From the NCBI RefSeq assembly GCF_037969765.1, contig NZ_CP150207.1, forward strand, positions 2,032,001 through 2,096,000: a stretch of 64,000 nucleotides of DNA. Reading direction: 5' to 3'. Under the pieces are notes generated by a model, which saw only the letters and a program-made list of their open reading frames with translations, was not told the origin of the DNA and did no database searches. Below are positions 33,568 through 42,954 of this stretch, piece by piece. The translations under genes were made by a program, and so were the position numbers. Within the stretch, counting starts at the first letter, position 1. Every line of letters starts with the position of its first letter. This stretch comes from Paenibacillus sp. FSL W8-0186 (GTDB lineage Bacteria > Bacillota > Bacilli > Paenibacillales > Paenibacillaceae).

Positions 33568-34629
33568 ATGAGTTACAATGACCGGTTTATTCGTGCCTGT
33601 CTCAGACAGGAAGTTGATCGTGCTCCTGTTTGGTACATGCGACAGGCGGGAAGATACGATCCGGAGTACCGCAAGATCAAGGAAAAGTACAGCTTGCTTG
33701 AAATTTGCCTTCAGCCCGAGCTGGCCGCTGAAGTAACGCTTATGCCTGTCAAAAAGCTAGGCGTGGACGCTGCCATTTTATATTCAGATATTATGAATCC
33801 AGTTGCTTCTATTGGTATTGATTTTGATATCGTCAAGGATGTTGGTCCGGTTATCCATAATCCGATTCGGACGAAAGCCGATATTGACCGGCTGAAGCCG
33901 ATTGATGTCGAGAACGATTTGTCCCACATTTTGAAGACGATCTCGATCCTGGACAAAGAGCTGGACGTTCCGCTGATTACGTTTGCCGGAGCGCCGTTTA
34001 CGCTCGCCAGCTACTTGATCGAAGGCCGTCCATCCAAAAATTACATCCGCACAAAAAGCCTGATGTACGGCGAGCCGCAGCTTTGGCATAATCTGATGGA
34101 GAAGCTCGGCGATATGGTGATCACCTATTTGCGCGCCCATATCAAGAATGGAGGCAAGGCATTTCAGGTGTTCGACAGCTGGGTAGGCGCATTGTCGGCC
34201 AAGGATTTTGAAATCTATGTCCTGCCGACGATTAAACGTATTTTTACCGAGCTTCGGGATCTGGATGTTCCGAAAATTTATTTTCCAGGCGTAAGCTCGG
34301 GAGAACTGCTGCCGACATTGCCGGGTCTTGAGGCTGATGTCATTGGCGTGGACTGGCGCGTTCCGATTCGCGAAGGCCGCCTTCGGACGGGCGGGAAGTA
34401 TGCCATCCAAGGCAATTTAGATCCTTTAGTATTAACCGCGCCTATGGAAGTTATTAAGGAATATGCCCGGGAAATCATCGATCAGGGCGTCGAATCGCCA
34501 GGATTCATTTTCAATCTGGGTCATGGGCTGTTCCCCGAAGCATCACTGGACAAGCTCCGCGAGCTAACAGAGTACGTTCATGAATACTCTGCCGAAGCGA
34601 TCGCCCGTCAGAAACAACAGACGGTATAA
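33568..34629 (+). CDS. hemE: Uroporphyrinogen decarboxylase
   Basis: Decarboxylates uroporphyrinogen III to coproporphyrinogen III in the cytoplasm. 353 residues, standard length, with the N-terminal substrate loop RAPVWYMRQAGRYDPEYR, YSDIMNPVASIGIDF and the GHGLFPEASLDKLREL C-terminus, all family hallmarks. First gene of hemE-hemH-hemY, the classical Bacillus order. In monoderm bacteria this route proceeds by oxidation of coproporphyrinogen first, then iron insertion. ATG 33568 follows a GGGGGC site. Confidence 0.96.
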   Translation: MSYNDRFIRACLRQEVDRAPVWYMRQAGRYDPEYRKIKEKYSLLEICLQPELAAEVTLMPVKKLGVDAAILYSDIMNPVASIGIDFDIVKDVGPVIHNPIRTKADIDRLKPIDVENDLSHILKTISILDKELDVPLITFAGAPFTLASYLIEGRPSKNYIRTKSLMYGEPQLWHNLMEKLGDMVITYLRAHIKNGGKAFQVFDSWVGALSAKDFEIYVLPTIKRIFTELRDLDVPKIYFPGVSSGELLPTLPGLEADVIGVDWRVPIREGRLRTGGKYAIQGNLDPLVLTAPMEVIKEYAREIIDQGVESPGFIFNLGHGLFPEASLDKLRELTEYVHEYSAEAIARQKQQTV

Positions 34630-34667
34630 TTCCAATTTAGAAGACAAAGACAGAGGTGAAGAGAGTC

Positions 34668-35606
34668 ATGAACAAAATTGGTGTATTGGTAATGTCATAC
34701 GGAACGCCGGAGAGCCTGGACCAGGTAGAGGCCTATTACACGCATATCCGACGGGGGAATCCGCCTACGGAGGAACAGCTAAAAGAGCTTAAAGACCGCT
34801 ACGAAGCGATCGTGGGAGGCGTGTTTCCTCTTCGGGCCAACACAGACAGCCAGGTCGCAGCCCTACAGGAGACGCTGGATCGGCTCAATCCGGACAAAGG
34901 GCTACAATTCGTATGCTATCAAGGCTTGAAGCATGCGCGCCCATTTATCGAGGATGGTGTAGCCAAAATGGCTGAAGACGGAATTACGGAAGCGGTCGGC
35001 ATCGTCCTGGCCCCCCATTATTCCGTGATGAGCGTTGGCGGCTATATCAAGCGTGCTCAGGCCAAGGCCGAGGAATGCGGCCTGAAAATGAAGTTTATCG
35101 AGAGCTATCACCTTCATCCGAAGCTGATTCAGGCCTTTGCCGAACGCGTATCCGCCAAGCTGGATTTGTTCGAGGAGGCGGGAGCCGAGCGGAGCAAGGT
35201 CAAGGTATTGTTCAGCGCGCACAGCCTGCCGGAGAAAATCCTGGCCATGGGCGATCCTTACCAGGATCAGCTTCTGGCGACCTCCGCCGCCGTTGCGGAG
35301 AAGGCAGGGGCAGGCTCCTGGCAGTTTACTTGGCAAAGCGCGGGTCGTACCGCTGTGCCTTGGCTTGGGCCGGATATTCTCGATACGCTCCGCACCCTTA
35401 GCCAGGAGCAGGTCGAGGATGTGCTCGTAGCGCCGGTCGGTTTCGTATCCGACCACCTCGAGATACTGTACGATCTGGATATCGAAGCGAAGGCTATCGC
35501 CAAGGAGCTCGACATCCGGCTGGAACGGATTGATTCTTTAAATACCGATCCGTTATACATGGAGACATTAAGTGAGGTCATCCTTAACACTCAGGCAAAG
35601 GAATGA
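34668..35606 (+). CDS. hemH: Coproporphyrin ferrochelatase (HemH/CpfC)
   Basis: Inserts Fe2+ into coproporphyrin III in the coproporphyrin-dependent heme pathway. 312 residues. Seen: the MSYGTPESLDQVEAYYTHI start, the metal-site His in LAPHYSVMSVGGY and FSAHSLPEKI, and the C-terminal VAPVGFVSDHLEILYDLDIEA with the catalytic Glu. ATG 34668 is selected since GAGGTGA lies 8 bases ahead; GTG 34656 is part of that site. It lies 38 bases after hemE and 7 bases before hemY. Confidence 0.95.
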   Translation: MNKIGVLVMSYGTPESLDQVEAYYTHIRRGNPPTEEQLKELKDRYEAIVGGVFPLRANTDSQVAALQETLDRLNPDKGLQFVCYQGLKHARPFIEDGVAKMAEDGITEAVGIVLAPHYSVMSVGGYIKRAQAKAEECGLKMKFIESYHLHPKLIQAFAERVSAKLDLFEEAGAERSKVKVLFSAHSLPEKILAMGDPYQDQLLATSAAVAEKAGAGSWQFTWQSAGRTAVPWLGPDILDTLRTLSQEQVEDVLVAPVGFVSDHLEILYDLDIEAKAIAKELDIRLERIDSLNTDPLYMETLSEVILNTQAKE

Positions 35607-35613
35607 GGAGTAT

Positions 35614-37035
35614 ATGAGCGATGCGTCCCGCAAGGTAGTCATTGTCGGCGGGGGCTTGACCGGACTTAGCGCGGCTTTCTATATCCGCAAATTTTATAAG
35701 GAAAAGGGATGCAAACCGGAAATAACGATCATCGAAAAGGATAAAGTCCTTGGCGGCAAGATCGAAACTTTGCATCGCGACGGCTTCGTCATCGAGAAAG
35801 GGCCGGATTCCTTCCTGGCCCGCAAGACGGCGATGGTCGACCTGGCCAAGGAGCTTGAAATCGATCACGAGCTGGTCACGACAAATCCCGAAGCGAAGAA
35901 AACGTATATCGTCAATCAGGGACGGCTGCACCCGATGCCGTCCGGTCTAGTGCTCGGAGTTCCGACAGAGATCGGCCCCTTTCTGAGATCCGGGCTCGTC
36001 AGCTGGAGCGGCAAGCTTCGGGCGCTGACGGATCTCGTGCGAGCGCCACGGAAGAGCACGGAAGACGAGTCGCTAGGGAATTTCATCGAACGCCGCCTGG
36101 GAGCGGAAGTGTTAAGCAATATGACGGAGCCGCTGCTCGCGGGCATTTATGCGGGGGATACATATCGTCTTAGCCTGCAATCGACGTTCCCGCAGTTCGG
36201 TGAAATGGAGCGTAAGTACGGCAGCCTGATCAAGGGCATGATGACGGGCAAAAAGCCTGTAGAGACGCATACCGGAACGAAGAAAAGCGCATTTCTGACC
36301 TTTCGTCAAGGACTGCAAAGCCTGGTGCATGCTCTTGTCCATGACTTGGACGATGTGGAGCAGCGGCTGGAATCGGCGGTTATCGCGGTTGAGCCGCGCA
36401 GCGGCGAGCAGGCAGGCTATGAGGTCGTTCTCGCTTCCGGCGAAAGGGTTGCTGCCGACGACGTGGTTGTGACGACGCCGGCGTTTGCCGCCGCCGATTT
36501 GCTGCGGCCGCTCGTTGACGTCACCGAGCTGGACGCCATTAACTACGTTTCCGTAGCGAACGTAGTGCTTGCTTTCGAGCGGGAGGATGTCAGCGGATCG
36601 TTTGACGGTTCCGGATTCCTGGTTCCGCGTAAGGAGGGACGCAATATTACGGCCTGTACGTGGACGGGCGTGAAGTGGCTGCACACCAGCCCCGAGGACA
36701 AGATGCTCCTCCGCTGCTATGTCGGACGCTTCGGCGATGAGGAGAAAGTGTCTTATCCGGACGAGGAGCTGATCGCGCTGGTCAGGAAAGACTTGCGGGA
36801 GCTGATGAATATTACGGCGGAGCCGCTGTTCGCGGAAATTACCCGCCTGCCGAAGTCCATGCCGCAGTATCCCGTGAATCATTTACGGCATATTGCCGAG
36901 TTCAGGTCCCGGCTGGACAGGATGCTGCCCGGCATTTACGCTACGGGCGCTGCCTTTGAAGGCGTCGGCCTGCCGGATTGCATCCGCCAAGCTAAAGAAT
37001 TGGCCGGACAAATGGCCGACCGGCTTGCCCGCTAG
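35614..37035 (+). CDS. hemY: Coproporphyrinogen III oxidase, FAD type (HemY/CgoX)
   Basis: Six-electron oxidation of coproporphyrinogen III to coproporphyrin III using FAD and oxygen. 473 residues. The FAD Rossmann motif VVIVGGGLTGLSAAF is at residues 7-21, followed by EKDKVLGGKIET; the FAD C-terminal motif GIYATGAAFEGVGLPDCIRQ closes the protein. ATG 35614 follows GAGGAG. Its position after hemH completes the operon. In older literature this enzyme is called protoporphyrinogen oxidase. Confidence 0.95.
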   Translation: MSDASRKVVIVGGGLTGLSAAFYIRKFYKEKGCKPEITIIEKDKVLGGKIETLHRDGFVIEKGPDSFLARKTAMVDLAKELEIDHELVTTNPEAKKTYIVNQGRLHPMPSGLVLGVPTEIGPFLRSGLVSWSGKLRALTDLVRAPRKSTEDESLGNFIERRLGAEVLSNMTEPLLAGIYAGDTYRLSLQSTFPQFGEMERKYGSLIKGMMTGKKPVETHTGTKKSAFLTFRQGLQSLVHALVHDLDDVEQRLESAVIAVEPRSGEQAGYEVVLASGERVAADDVVVTTPAFAAADLLRPLVDVTELDAINYVSVANVVLAFEREDVSGSFDGSGFLVPRKEGRNITACTWTGVKWLHTSPEDKMLLRCYVGRFGDEEKVSYPDEELIALVRKDLRELMNITAEPLFAEITRLPKSMPQYPVNHLRHIAEFRSRLDRMLPGIYATGAAFEGVGLPDCIRQAKELAGQMADRLAR

Positions 37036-37073
37036 AGATGTCTGAGCAGGAATAACCGCTGGAACAAGGAACA

Positions 37074-37115
37074 AGAACCCCTCCGCTTGAAAATAGGCGA
37101 GGGGTTCTATTTATT
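37074..37115 (+). terminator. Terminator of the heme operon
   Basis: AGAACCCCTC-GC and GCGAGGGGTTCT form the stem, followed by ATTTATTT. Confidence 0.82.
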
Positions 37116-37235
37116 TAAGGTTACCTGATATAATAAAATCAATGGTGCAATGAATTTGCTCCTCATTTTTTTTGGCAAGATAAGAATGAGCATTCAGGCC
37201 ACCCGGGCTCTGAGCGAGAAATAAAGGAGTTTGCG

Positions 37236-38591
37236 ATGTACCCACCAAGATCAGATAAATACCGCAAGCGAAAACAGGAGAAACAGCGCAGGTACAGCCG
37301 CTTCTGGCTTACGATCAATGTATCGCTGATCATCGCGATCATTGCTTTGGGCGCCTATTACTACGTCGGAGAGATCATTGCTCCGAACACGGAGGGCAGC
37401 CAGGATCCGGCTTCTGTTCAGCATCCTGCCGATCACCCAGCGGATCCGCCGAACGAGAGCGACGCCCAGTCCAGGGCGGATGAAACCAATTCTGGCTATG
37501 ATACGGATACGGATCCGGCGCAAAGCGTCGATCCGGCTGGCGCCAAGGCAGGTGAGGGGATGGATTCAGGCCAGTCTCCACCGCCTTCCGATGAGGATGA
37601 CGGCGGGTTACCTGCGCCAAACGAACAGGATCCTGAGGAGCTGCTGCATTTACATTTCGCCGGAGACACGATTTTCTCGGGAAGCATTGCATCGAAGCTG
37701 GAGAAGGAAGGCTATCATTATCCTTATGAATATATTCGTGAACTATTTGAAAGCGACGATTTAAGCGTGCTGAATCTGGAGACTCCGGTTACAGAACGCG
37801 GAACGCCGGCGGAGGATAAATCCTTCGTGTTCAAGGCGCCGCCCAAAGTGCTGTCCCCGATGCGTGAAGCGGGGGTTGACGCCGTCAACCTGGCCAATAA
37901 CCATACGCTGGACCAGGGCGTCGAAGGATTGCTCGATACGACGAAGCATTTGCATGACCATGACATCCATTACTTCGGAGCAGGGAAAAATAAACAGGAA
38001 GCTTATGCCCCTTTGTATCTGGAACGAAAAGGAATTACAATTGCGCTCTGCGGGTTTAGCCGCGTCATCCCCCATTCAGATTGGGCGGCAGGCAAGAACA
38101 AGCCCGGCCTGGCCGTTGCCTATGATTCGGCGGAGGCTGTTAAAGCGGTGCAGAGCGCCAGGCAAAATGCTGACCTAGTGATCGTCGTGGCCCACTGGGG
38201 TAAGGAACGGACGACGAAACTGGAGAAGCATCAGACCTCGCTGGCTCACGCATTTATCGATGCCGGGGCGGATCTGATTATCGGCGGCCACCCTCACGTG
38301 CTTCAAGGCATGGAACGTTATAAAGGCAAATGGATTGTTTACAGCACCGGTAATTTTATTTTTACCAAAAAATCATCGGCTCCCGATACTTGGGATACTG
38401 CCGTATTTGAAGCCAAATGTTCGAAGAAGGGCGATTGCCAGATGAAGCTGCTGCCTTTCCGTACGGAAGTCGGCCAGCCGGTTCCGCTGCAGGGCGAGGA
38501 AGGGGCGGAGGTTCTCAGAAAGGTGGAGAGCCTGTCTAAAAATATCGCTATTGACGCCAGCGGCGCCGTACACAGTTTAATTGACGGTTAA
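37236..38591 (+). CDS. CapA-family metallophosphatase-fold protein
   Basis: A 451-residue protein with a basic N-terminus, one membrane helix (WLTINVSLIIAIIALGAYYY, about residues 24-43), a disordered Pro/Asp/Ser-rich linker (about 50-135) and an outside CapA domain. The domain shows HFAGDTIFSG, NLETPVTE, LANNHTLDQG, VVAHWGKE and IGGHPHVLQG, the calcineurin-like metal motifs of PGA_cap proteins. CapA/PgsA takes part in poly-gamma-glutamate export in Bacillus, but no pgsBC genes are nearby, so the polymer is unknown. ATG 37236 follows AAAGGAG. Confidence 0.88.
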   Translation: MYPPRSDKYRKRKQEKQRRYSRFWLTINVSLIIAIIALGAYYYVGEIIAPNTEGSQDPASVQHPADHPADPPNESDAQSRADETNSGYDTDTDPAQSVDPAGAKAGEGMDSGQSPPPSDEDDGGLPAPNEQDPEELLHLHFAGDTIFSGSIASKLEKEGYHYPYEYIRELFESDDLSVLNLETPVTERGTPAEDKSFVFKAPPKVLSPMREAGVDAVNLANNHTLDQGVEGLLDTTKHLHDHDIHYFGAGKNKQEAYAPLYLERKGITIALCGFSRVIPHSDWAAGKNKPGLAVAYDSAEAVKAVQSARQNADLVIVVAHWGKERTTKLEKHQTSLAHAFIDAGADLIIGGHPHVLQGMERYKGKWIVYSTGNFIFTKKSSAPDTWDTAVFEAKCSKKGDCQMKLLPFRTEVGQPVPLQGEEGAEVLRKVESLSKNIAIDASGAVHSLIDG

Positions 38592-38616
38592 CGAATGGTT
38601 GAAGGAGGCCTCAGGA

Positions 38617-39342
38617 ATGAACAACTTATGCGTGGCACACCGGGGCTTCTCGGGCAAAGCGCCGGAGAATACGATGGCTGCGATGCAAATGGCAATGCAG
38701 TTTCCTTTTGTGCAATGGGTTGAAGTTGACGTGCAGCTAAGCAAAGATGGCATTCCGGTACTCATTCACGATTTCACGTTGAATCGGACAACTAACGGAC
38801 GAGGCCCCGTCAGGGAGAAGACGCTAGCAGAGCTGAAGCAGCTGGATGCCGGCAGCTGGAAATCCAGGGTGTTCAGGGAGGAGCGCCTAATAACGCTCGA
38901 AGAGTTCTTGAAAGCGGTATGCGGGAGGCTGCGGGCGAATATCGAAATCAAGACCCAGGGGAATATGTACCCGGGGATTGAAGAGAAGGTGGTTGCGGAG
39001 ATCAGGCGCCACCAAATGGAGCATGATGTGGTGCTCACTTCTTTCGAGCCGCGGATTTTGGCGAGGATCAAAGAAATCGCGCGCGGCATTCGCACCGGAC
39101 TCATCATCGAAGGAAGGCCTAAGGATTTGCTGCTGCGGCTGCAATTGCTGCGCTGCTCCTTTCTATCGATCAGCCAGCGCCACCTAACCGCTGAGCTTGC
39201 TTCCCGTGCGGCAAAGCTGGGAATCACAGTCATGGCTTGGACGATCGATGATGCGCGGACAATGCAGCGGGTTGCCGCGCTGCATAAGGACATTCTTATA
39301 TGTACGAACCGGCCTGACATCTGGCAAGAGGCCATGCTCTAG
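38617..39342 (+). CDS. Glycerophosphodiester phosphodiesterase
   Basis: A 241-residue GDPD barrel enzyme, without a signal peptide, that hydrolyses glycerophosphodiesters to glycerol-3-phosphate and alcohol. The metal/catalytic set is visible: His-Arg in VAHRGFSGKAPENT, Glu and Asp in WVEVDVQLSKDG, His in LIHDFTLNRTTNG, and Glu-Lys in ANIEIKTQG. ATG 38617 lies after AAGGAGG; an earlier in-frame TTG overlaps the capA stop. Tandem to capA, gap 25 bases. Confidence 0.9.
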   Translation: MNNLCVAHRGFSGKAPENTMAAMQMAMQFPFVQWVEVDVQLSKDGIPVLIHDFTLNRTTNGRGPVREKTLAELKQLDAGSWKSRVFREERLITLEEFLKAVCGRLRANIEIKTQGNMYPGIEEKVVAEIRRHQMEHDVVLTSFEPRILARIKEIARGIRTGLIIEGRPKDLLLRLQLLRCSFLSISQRHLTAELASRAAKLGITVMAWTIDDARTMQRVAALHKDILICTNRPDIWQEAML

Positions 39343-39380
39343 TTTAATCAGAAATGAGCCATTAGGAGGCGATTCTTTAG

Positions 39381-40025
39381 ATGAAACAACTAATCAGAAA
39401 CATATACTGTGTTGGACGCAATTACAGGCTGCATATCGAGGAACTGGGGAATGATGTTCCGTCCGAACCGATGATTTTCATGAAGCCGTCGCACGCGGCA
39501 GTCCCGATGGATGGCAGCGCGATTGAACTGCCGGAGGGACGAGGTGAGGTTCATTATGAGGCTGAGCTTGTCCTGCGCATCGGCCGGGATTACACGCCGG
39601 GCATTACCGTTGATGATCTGGTTGATGTCATCGCATTTGGCATCGACTTTACGCTGCGCGACGTTCAGAACAAGCTGAAGGACAAAGGGCATCCTTGGAC
39701 AGCGGCCAAAGCGTTCCTGAATTCGGCGCCAATGACGCCTTACATGGCTTTTCCGGGAGTCGAGGACACCGCGGGGCAGGATTTCGTACTTCGGAAGAAC
39801 GGCGAGGTCGTTCAGCGTGGAAATATAAGCAACATGATTTTTCCGCTGCAGCAAATCGTTGATTATATCGCGAACCATTATGGGCTCGGCGAAGGCGATC
39901 TGATCTTCACAGGCACTCCAGAGGGAGTCGGACCTGTCGCGAGCGGGGACAAGCTGGAGCTGGCTTACGGCGGCCAGATTCTTGGCAACTGCACTGTCCT
40001 GCTTGGCTCAGGCTCGAATTCATAA
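39381..40025 (+). CDS. Fumarylacetoacetate hydrolase-family protein
   Basis: A 214-residue FAH-fold enzyme, short for the family and like YcgM/FAHD1-type acylpyruvases or oxaloacetate decarboxylases. It shows YCVGRNYRLHIEELGN, FMKPSHAAVPMDG, EVHYEAELVLRIG (metal Glu residues), GIDFTLRDVQNKLKDKG and FTGTPEGVGPV. These support a Mg2+-dependent cleavage of a 2,4-dioxo acid; the substrate is unknown. The next gene begins one base after its stop. Confidence 0.85.
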   Translation: MKQLIRNIYCVGRNYRLHIEELGNDVPSEPMIFMKPSHAAVPMDGSAIELPEGRGEVHYEAELVLRIGRDYTPGITVDDLVDVIAFGIDFTLRDVQNKLKDKGHPWTAAKAFLNSAPMTPYMAFPGVEDTAGQDFVLRKNGEVVQRGNISNMIFPLQQIVDYIANHYGLGEGDLIFTGTPEGVGPVASGDKLELAYGGQILGNCTVLLGSGSNS

Positions 40026-40026
40026 A

Positions 40027-40842
40027 ATGAACTGGATCATTGGAGCGGTATGCGCGCTGGCTGTGTCAGCGGCGGCTTATTGGAAACGGTCGCTCAGCCT
40101 GTCAGGGATGGCTGCTGCGGCCGTCATGGGCACGGTGTACTTCGGGGCCGGGAATGTGTTCTGGTTCGGAATATTGCTCTTGTTCTTTATATCATCAAGC
40201 GCATTCTCCAAACTGAAGGCGAGCCGGAAGTCGGAGGCGGAGAAGAGCTACTCCAAAACGGGCACAAGGGATGCTGGACAAGTGATGGCCAACGGTGGGC
40301 TGGGAATGGCTGCCTGTATAGGCCATGCGCTCTGGCCCAACCCCGGATGGGCCTTGTTTTTTGTCGGGACGATGGCTTCGGTAACAGCGGATACCTGGGC
40401 TACAGAATGGGGCAGTCTCAGCAAGAAGCCTCCAAGATCGATTATGAACGGCCAGCCGATAGCCCCGGGCACGTCGGGAGGAGTATCGCTGCTTGGCAGC
40501 TCGGCGGCGTTGGCAGGGGCGCTGTTTATCGGCGGGGCGGCCGGCCTGCTTGGACTGTGGAGCGGCCAGACAGCTTACATCCACCCGCCGCTGCTTGGTT
40601 TCATCGTCATCGGCGGCTTGTCGGGCTTTGCCGGAGCCATGCTTGATTCATTTTTGGGGGCGACGCTGCAGAGCATGTACCGCTGCCCGGTTTGCGGCCG
40701 CAGTGTCGAAACGGCCAGGCACTGCGGGGAGGATACAGTGCCTCAGCGGGGCTGGGGCTGGATGAATAATGATATGGTGAACATGATTAGCTCGCTTGCG
40801 GCGGGCGGTCTTGCTGTAGTTATGGGGAGCTGGCTGTATTGA
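40027..40842 (+). CDS. DUF92/TMEM19-family membrane protein
   Basis: A 271-residue protein with about seven membrane helices. Family markers: SSSAFSKLKASRKS, the KTGTRDAGQVMANGG loop, ASVTADTWATEWGSLSK, GTSGGVSLLG, and a DSFLGATLQSMYRC segment near the C-terminus with two CxxC-like pairs. Plant VTE6, a phytyl-phosphate kinase, belongs to this family, so a polyprenyl-phosphate kinase role is conceivable. The ATG at 40027 sits one base after the upstream stop, implying translational coupling. Confidence 0.85.
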   Translation: MNWIIGAVCALAVSAAAYWKRSLSLSGMAAAAVMGTVYFGAGNVFWFGILLLFFISSSAFSKLKASRKSEAEKSYSKTGTRDAGQVMANGGLGMAACIGHALWPNPGWALFFVGTMASVTADTWATEWGSLSKKPPRSIMNGQPIAPGTSGGVSLLGSSAALAGALFIGGAAGLLGLWSGQTAYIHPPLLGFIVIGGLSGFAGAMLDSFLGATLQSMYRCPVCGRSVETARHCGEDTVPQRGWGWMNNDMVNMISSLAAGGLAVVMGSWLY

Positions 40843-40882
40843 AGGTTTAGAGCTACGTATTTCATGCAAAGTAGGGAACGAA

Positions 40883-42859
40883 ATGAACATTTTAACGGTT
40901 GAACAAATTTCAAAGAGCTACGGGGAAAAGGTGCTGTTTCAGGACGCGTCTTTTGGAATGGAGGAGCATGACAAAATCGGCGTCATTGGCGTCAACGGGA
41001 CAGGGAAGTCCACCTTCCTGCGCATTGTGGCCGGACTGGAGCAGCCGGATACTGGCCGGGTGGCCGTAAACAACGATATACGGATCGCCTGTCTGCCCCA
41101 GAATCCCGATTTCGACCCGGACACGACGGTGCTGCGGCAGGTATTCCAGGGCGGCGACCCGATGCTGCAGATTGTATCCGCATATATCGAAGCGGTGGAG
41201 CGGCTGGAGCTGCATCCGGCGGATGAACGGCTGCAGGCCGAGGTAACAAGGCTAAGTCAGGAAATGGACCGGCTGCAGGCCTGGAGCCTGGAAAGTGAAG
41301 CGAAGAGCGTGCTGTCCAAGCTCGGAATCACGGACTTCGGCGCGAAGGTTGGGGAGCTATCGGGCGGGCAGCGCAAGCGGATCGCCTTGGCTTCGGCGCT
41401 GATCGTGCCCTCTGAGCTGCTGATTCTTGACGAGCCGACGAACCATATCGATAATGATTCGGTGGCCTGGCTGGAGTCTTACCTGCAAAGACGGCGCGGC
41501 GCGCTGCTTCTCATTACGCATGACCGGTATTTCCTGGATCGGGTATGCAATGTCATGCTGGAGCTGGACCACGGGCGATTGTTCCGCTATGAAGCGAACT
41601 ACAGCCGTTTCCTGGAGCTAAAGAGCGAGCGGGAGGAACGGGAAGCATCGGCGGAGCAGAAGCGGCAGAATCTGCTCCGCACGGAGCTGGCCTGGATTCG
41701 CCGAGGTGCAAAGGCAAGAACGACAAAGCAGAAGGCGAGAATTGAACGATTTGAGAAACTGCAGCAGGAGAGAACCGAATATAAGAGCGAGCAGCTCGAT
41801 ATATCGGTGGCCTCGACGCGGCTGGGGCGCAAAATCGTGGAAATCTTCGAACTAAGCAAGTCGGCTGGGGAACGTGTTCTGATTCGGGAGCTGACCTATA
41901 CGGCGGTACCCGGCGACCGCGTCGGCATTGTTGGCCCGAACGGCAGCGGCAAATCGACGCTGCTCAACATGATCGCAGGGCGTATTGAGCCGGATCAGGG
42001 CTATGTCGAGCTGGGGCCGACGGTGAAGCTGGGCTTCTTCACACAGGAGCAGCAGGAGATGGATGACAAGCAGAGGGTCATCGAATACATTAAGGAGGAA
42101 GCCGAGGTCGTCACGACGGCAGACGGCTCGCGGATTACCGCGGCGCAGATGCTGGAGCGGTTTCTGTTCCCGCCGGCGATGCAGTGGACGCCGATCGGGA
42201 AGCTGTCGGGCGGCGAGAAGCGCCGGCTGTATTTGCTTCGCGTCTTGATGGGCGCGCCAAATGTGCTGCTGCTGGACGAGCCGACGAACGATCTTGACAT
42301 TCAGACGCTGACCGTCCTGGAAGCTTATTTGGACGAGTTTCCGGGCGCTGTGTTCGTCGTATCCCATGACCGCTATTTCCTCGACCGTACTGTGGATAAA
42401 ATTATGGCGTTTGAGGGGGAAGGCGTTGTAGCGGTTCATGTCGGCGATTACAGCGATTATGCCGAGCGGGTTCAGCAGCTTGGCAAGTCCGCTGATCCGG
42501 GTATCGATTCTGCAGGCGGGAAAGGCAAAAGGGCCTCTACGGCGGCTTCAGGAGCAGGAAGCTCCGAAGGCGGGACGACGGGAGGTTCAGGAAGTCAAAG
42601 AGATCAATCCCGCGTCGAGCGTGTGAAGTTCAGTTATAATGAGCAGCGGGAGTATGAAGCGATCGATGGTCTCGTTGAAGCAGCGGAGCAGCGGCTTGCC
42701 GACATCGCCTCGGCTATGGAGCAGGCGGTCAGCGATGCCTCCAGGCTGCAGGAGCTGATGAAGGAGCAGCAGGAAGCGGAGGCCGAGCTGGAGCGGCTGA
42801 TGGACCGCTGGACTTATTTGAACGAGCTGGCGGAGAAAATTGAGCAGCAGAAGAGTTAA
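40883..42859 (+). CDS. ABC-F protein (Uup/EttA-like ribosome-associated ATPase)
   Basis: A 658-residue protein with two ATP-binding cassettes and no membrane part. Walker A: GVNGTGKST and GPNGSGKST; signatures LSGGQRKRIAL and LSGGEKRRLYL; Walker B ILDEPTNHID and LLDEPTNDLD. The linker between cassettes (about 240-300) is the P-site-tRNA interaction motif of ABC-F proteins. The C-terminus has a Gly/Ser-rich spacer and an antiparallel coiled coil (about 580-655) like Uup. ABC-F proteins act on stalled or drug-bound ribosomes. Whether it gives antibiotic resistance cannot be read from sequence alone. Confidence 0.9.
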   Translation: MNILTVEQISKSYGEKVLFQDASFGMEEHDKIGVIGVNGTGKSTFLRIVAGLEQPDTGRVAVNNDIRIACLPQNPDFDPDTTVLRQVFQGGDPMLQIVSAYIEAVERLELHPADERLQAEVTRLSQEMDRLQAWSLESEAKSVLSKLGITDFGAKVGELSGGQRKRIALASALIVPSELLILDEPTNHIDNDSVAWLESYLQRRRGALLLITHDRYFLDRVCNVMLELDHGRLFRYEANYSRFLELKSEREEREASAEQKRQNLLRTELAWIRRGAKARTTKQKARIERFEKLQQERTEYKSEQLDISVASTRLGRKIVEIFELSKSAGERVLIRELTYTAVPGDRVGIVGPNGSGKSTLLNMIAGRIEPDQGYVELGPTVKLGFFTQEQQEMDDKQRVIEYIKEEAEVVTTADGSRITAAQMLERFLFPPAMQWTPIGKLSGGEKRRLYLLRVLMGAPNVLLLDEPTNDLDIQTLTVLEAYLDEFPGAVFVVSHDRYFLDRTVDKIMAFEGEGVVAVHVGDYSDYAERVQQLGKSADPGIDSAGGKGKRASTAASGAGSSEGGTTGGSGSQRDQSRVERVKFSYNEQREYEAIDGLVEAAEQRLADIASAMEQAVSDASRLQELMKEQQEAEAELERLMDRWTYLNELAEKIEQQKS

Positions 42860-42876
42860 AAAGTTAAGCAAAATTT

Positions 42877-42925
42877 AAGAGCACCCCGTTCAGGAGATAC
42901 CGGCTCCTGATCGGGGTGCTCTTTT
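42877..42925. terminator. Bidirectional terminator after the ABC-F gene
   Basis: AAGAGCACCCCG and CGGGGTGCTCTT form the stem, extended by CAGGAG/CTCCTG. It lies between convergent genes. Confidence 0.85.
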
Positions 42926-42954
42926 AAGGTTTTTTAGCGGATGTTTCAGCGTCG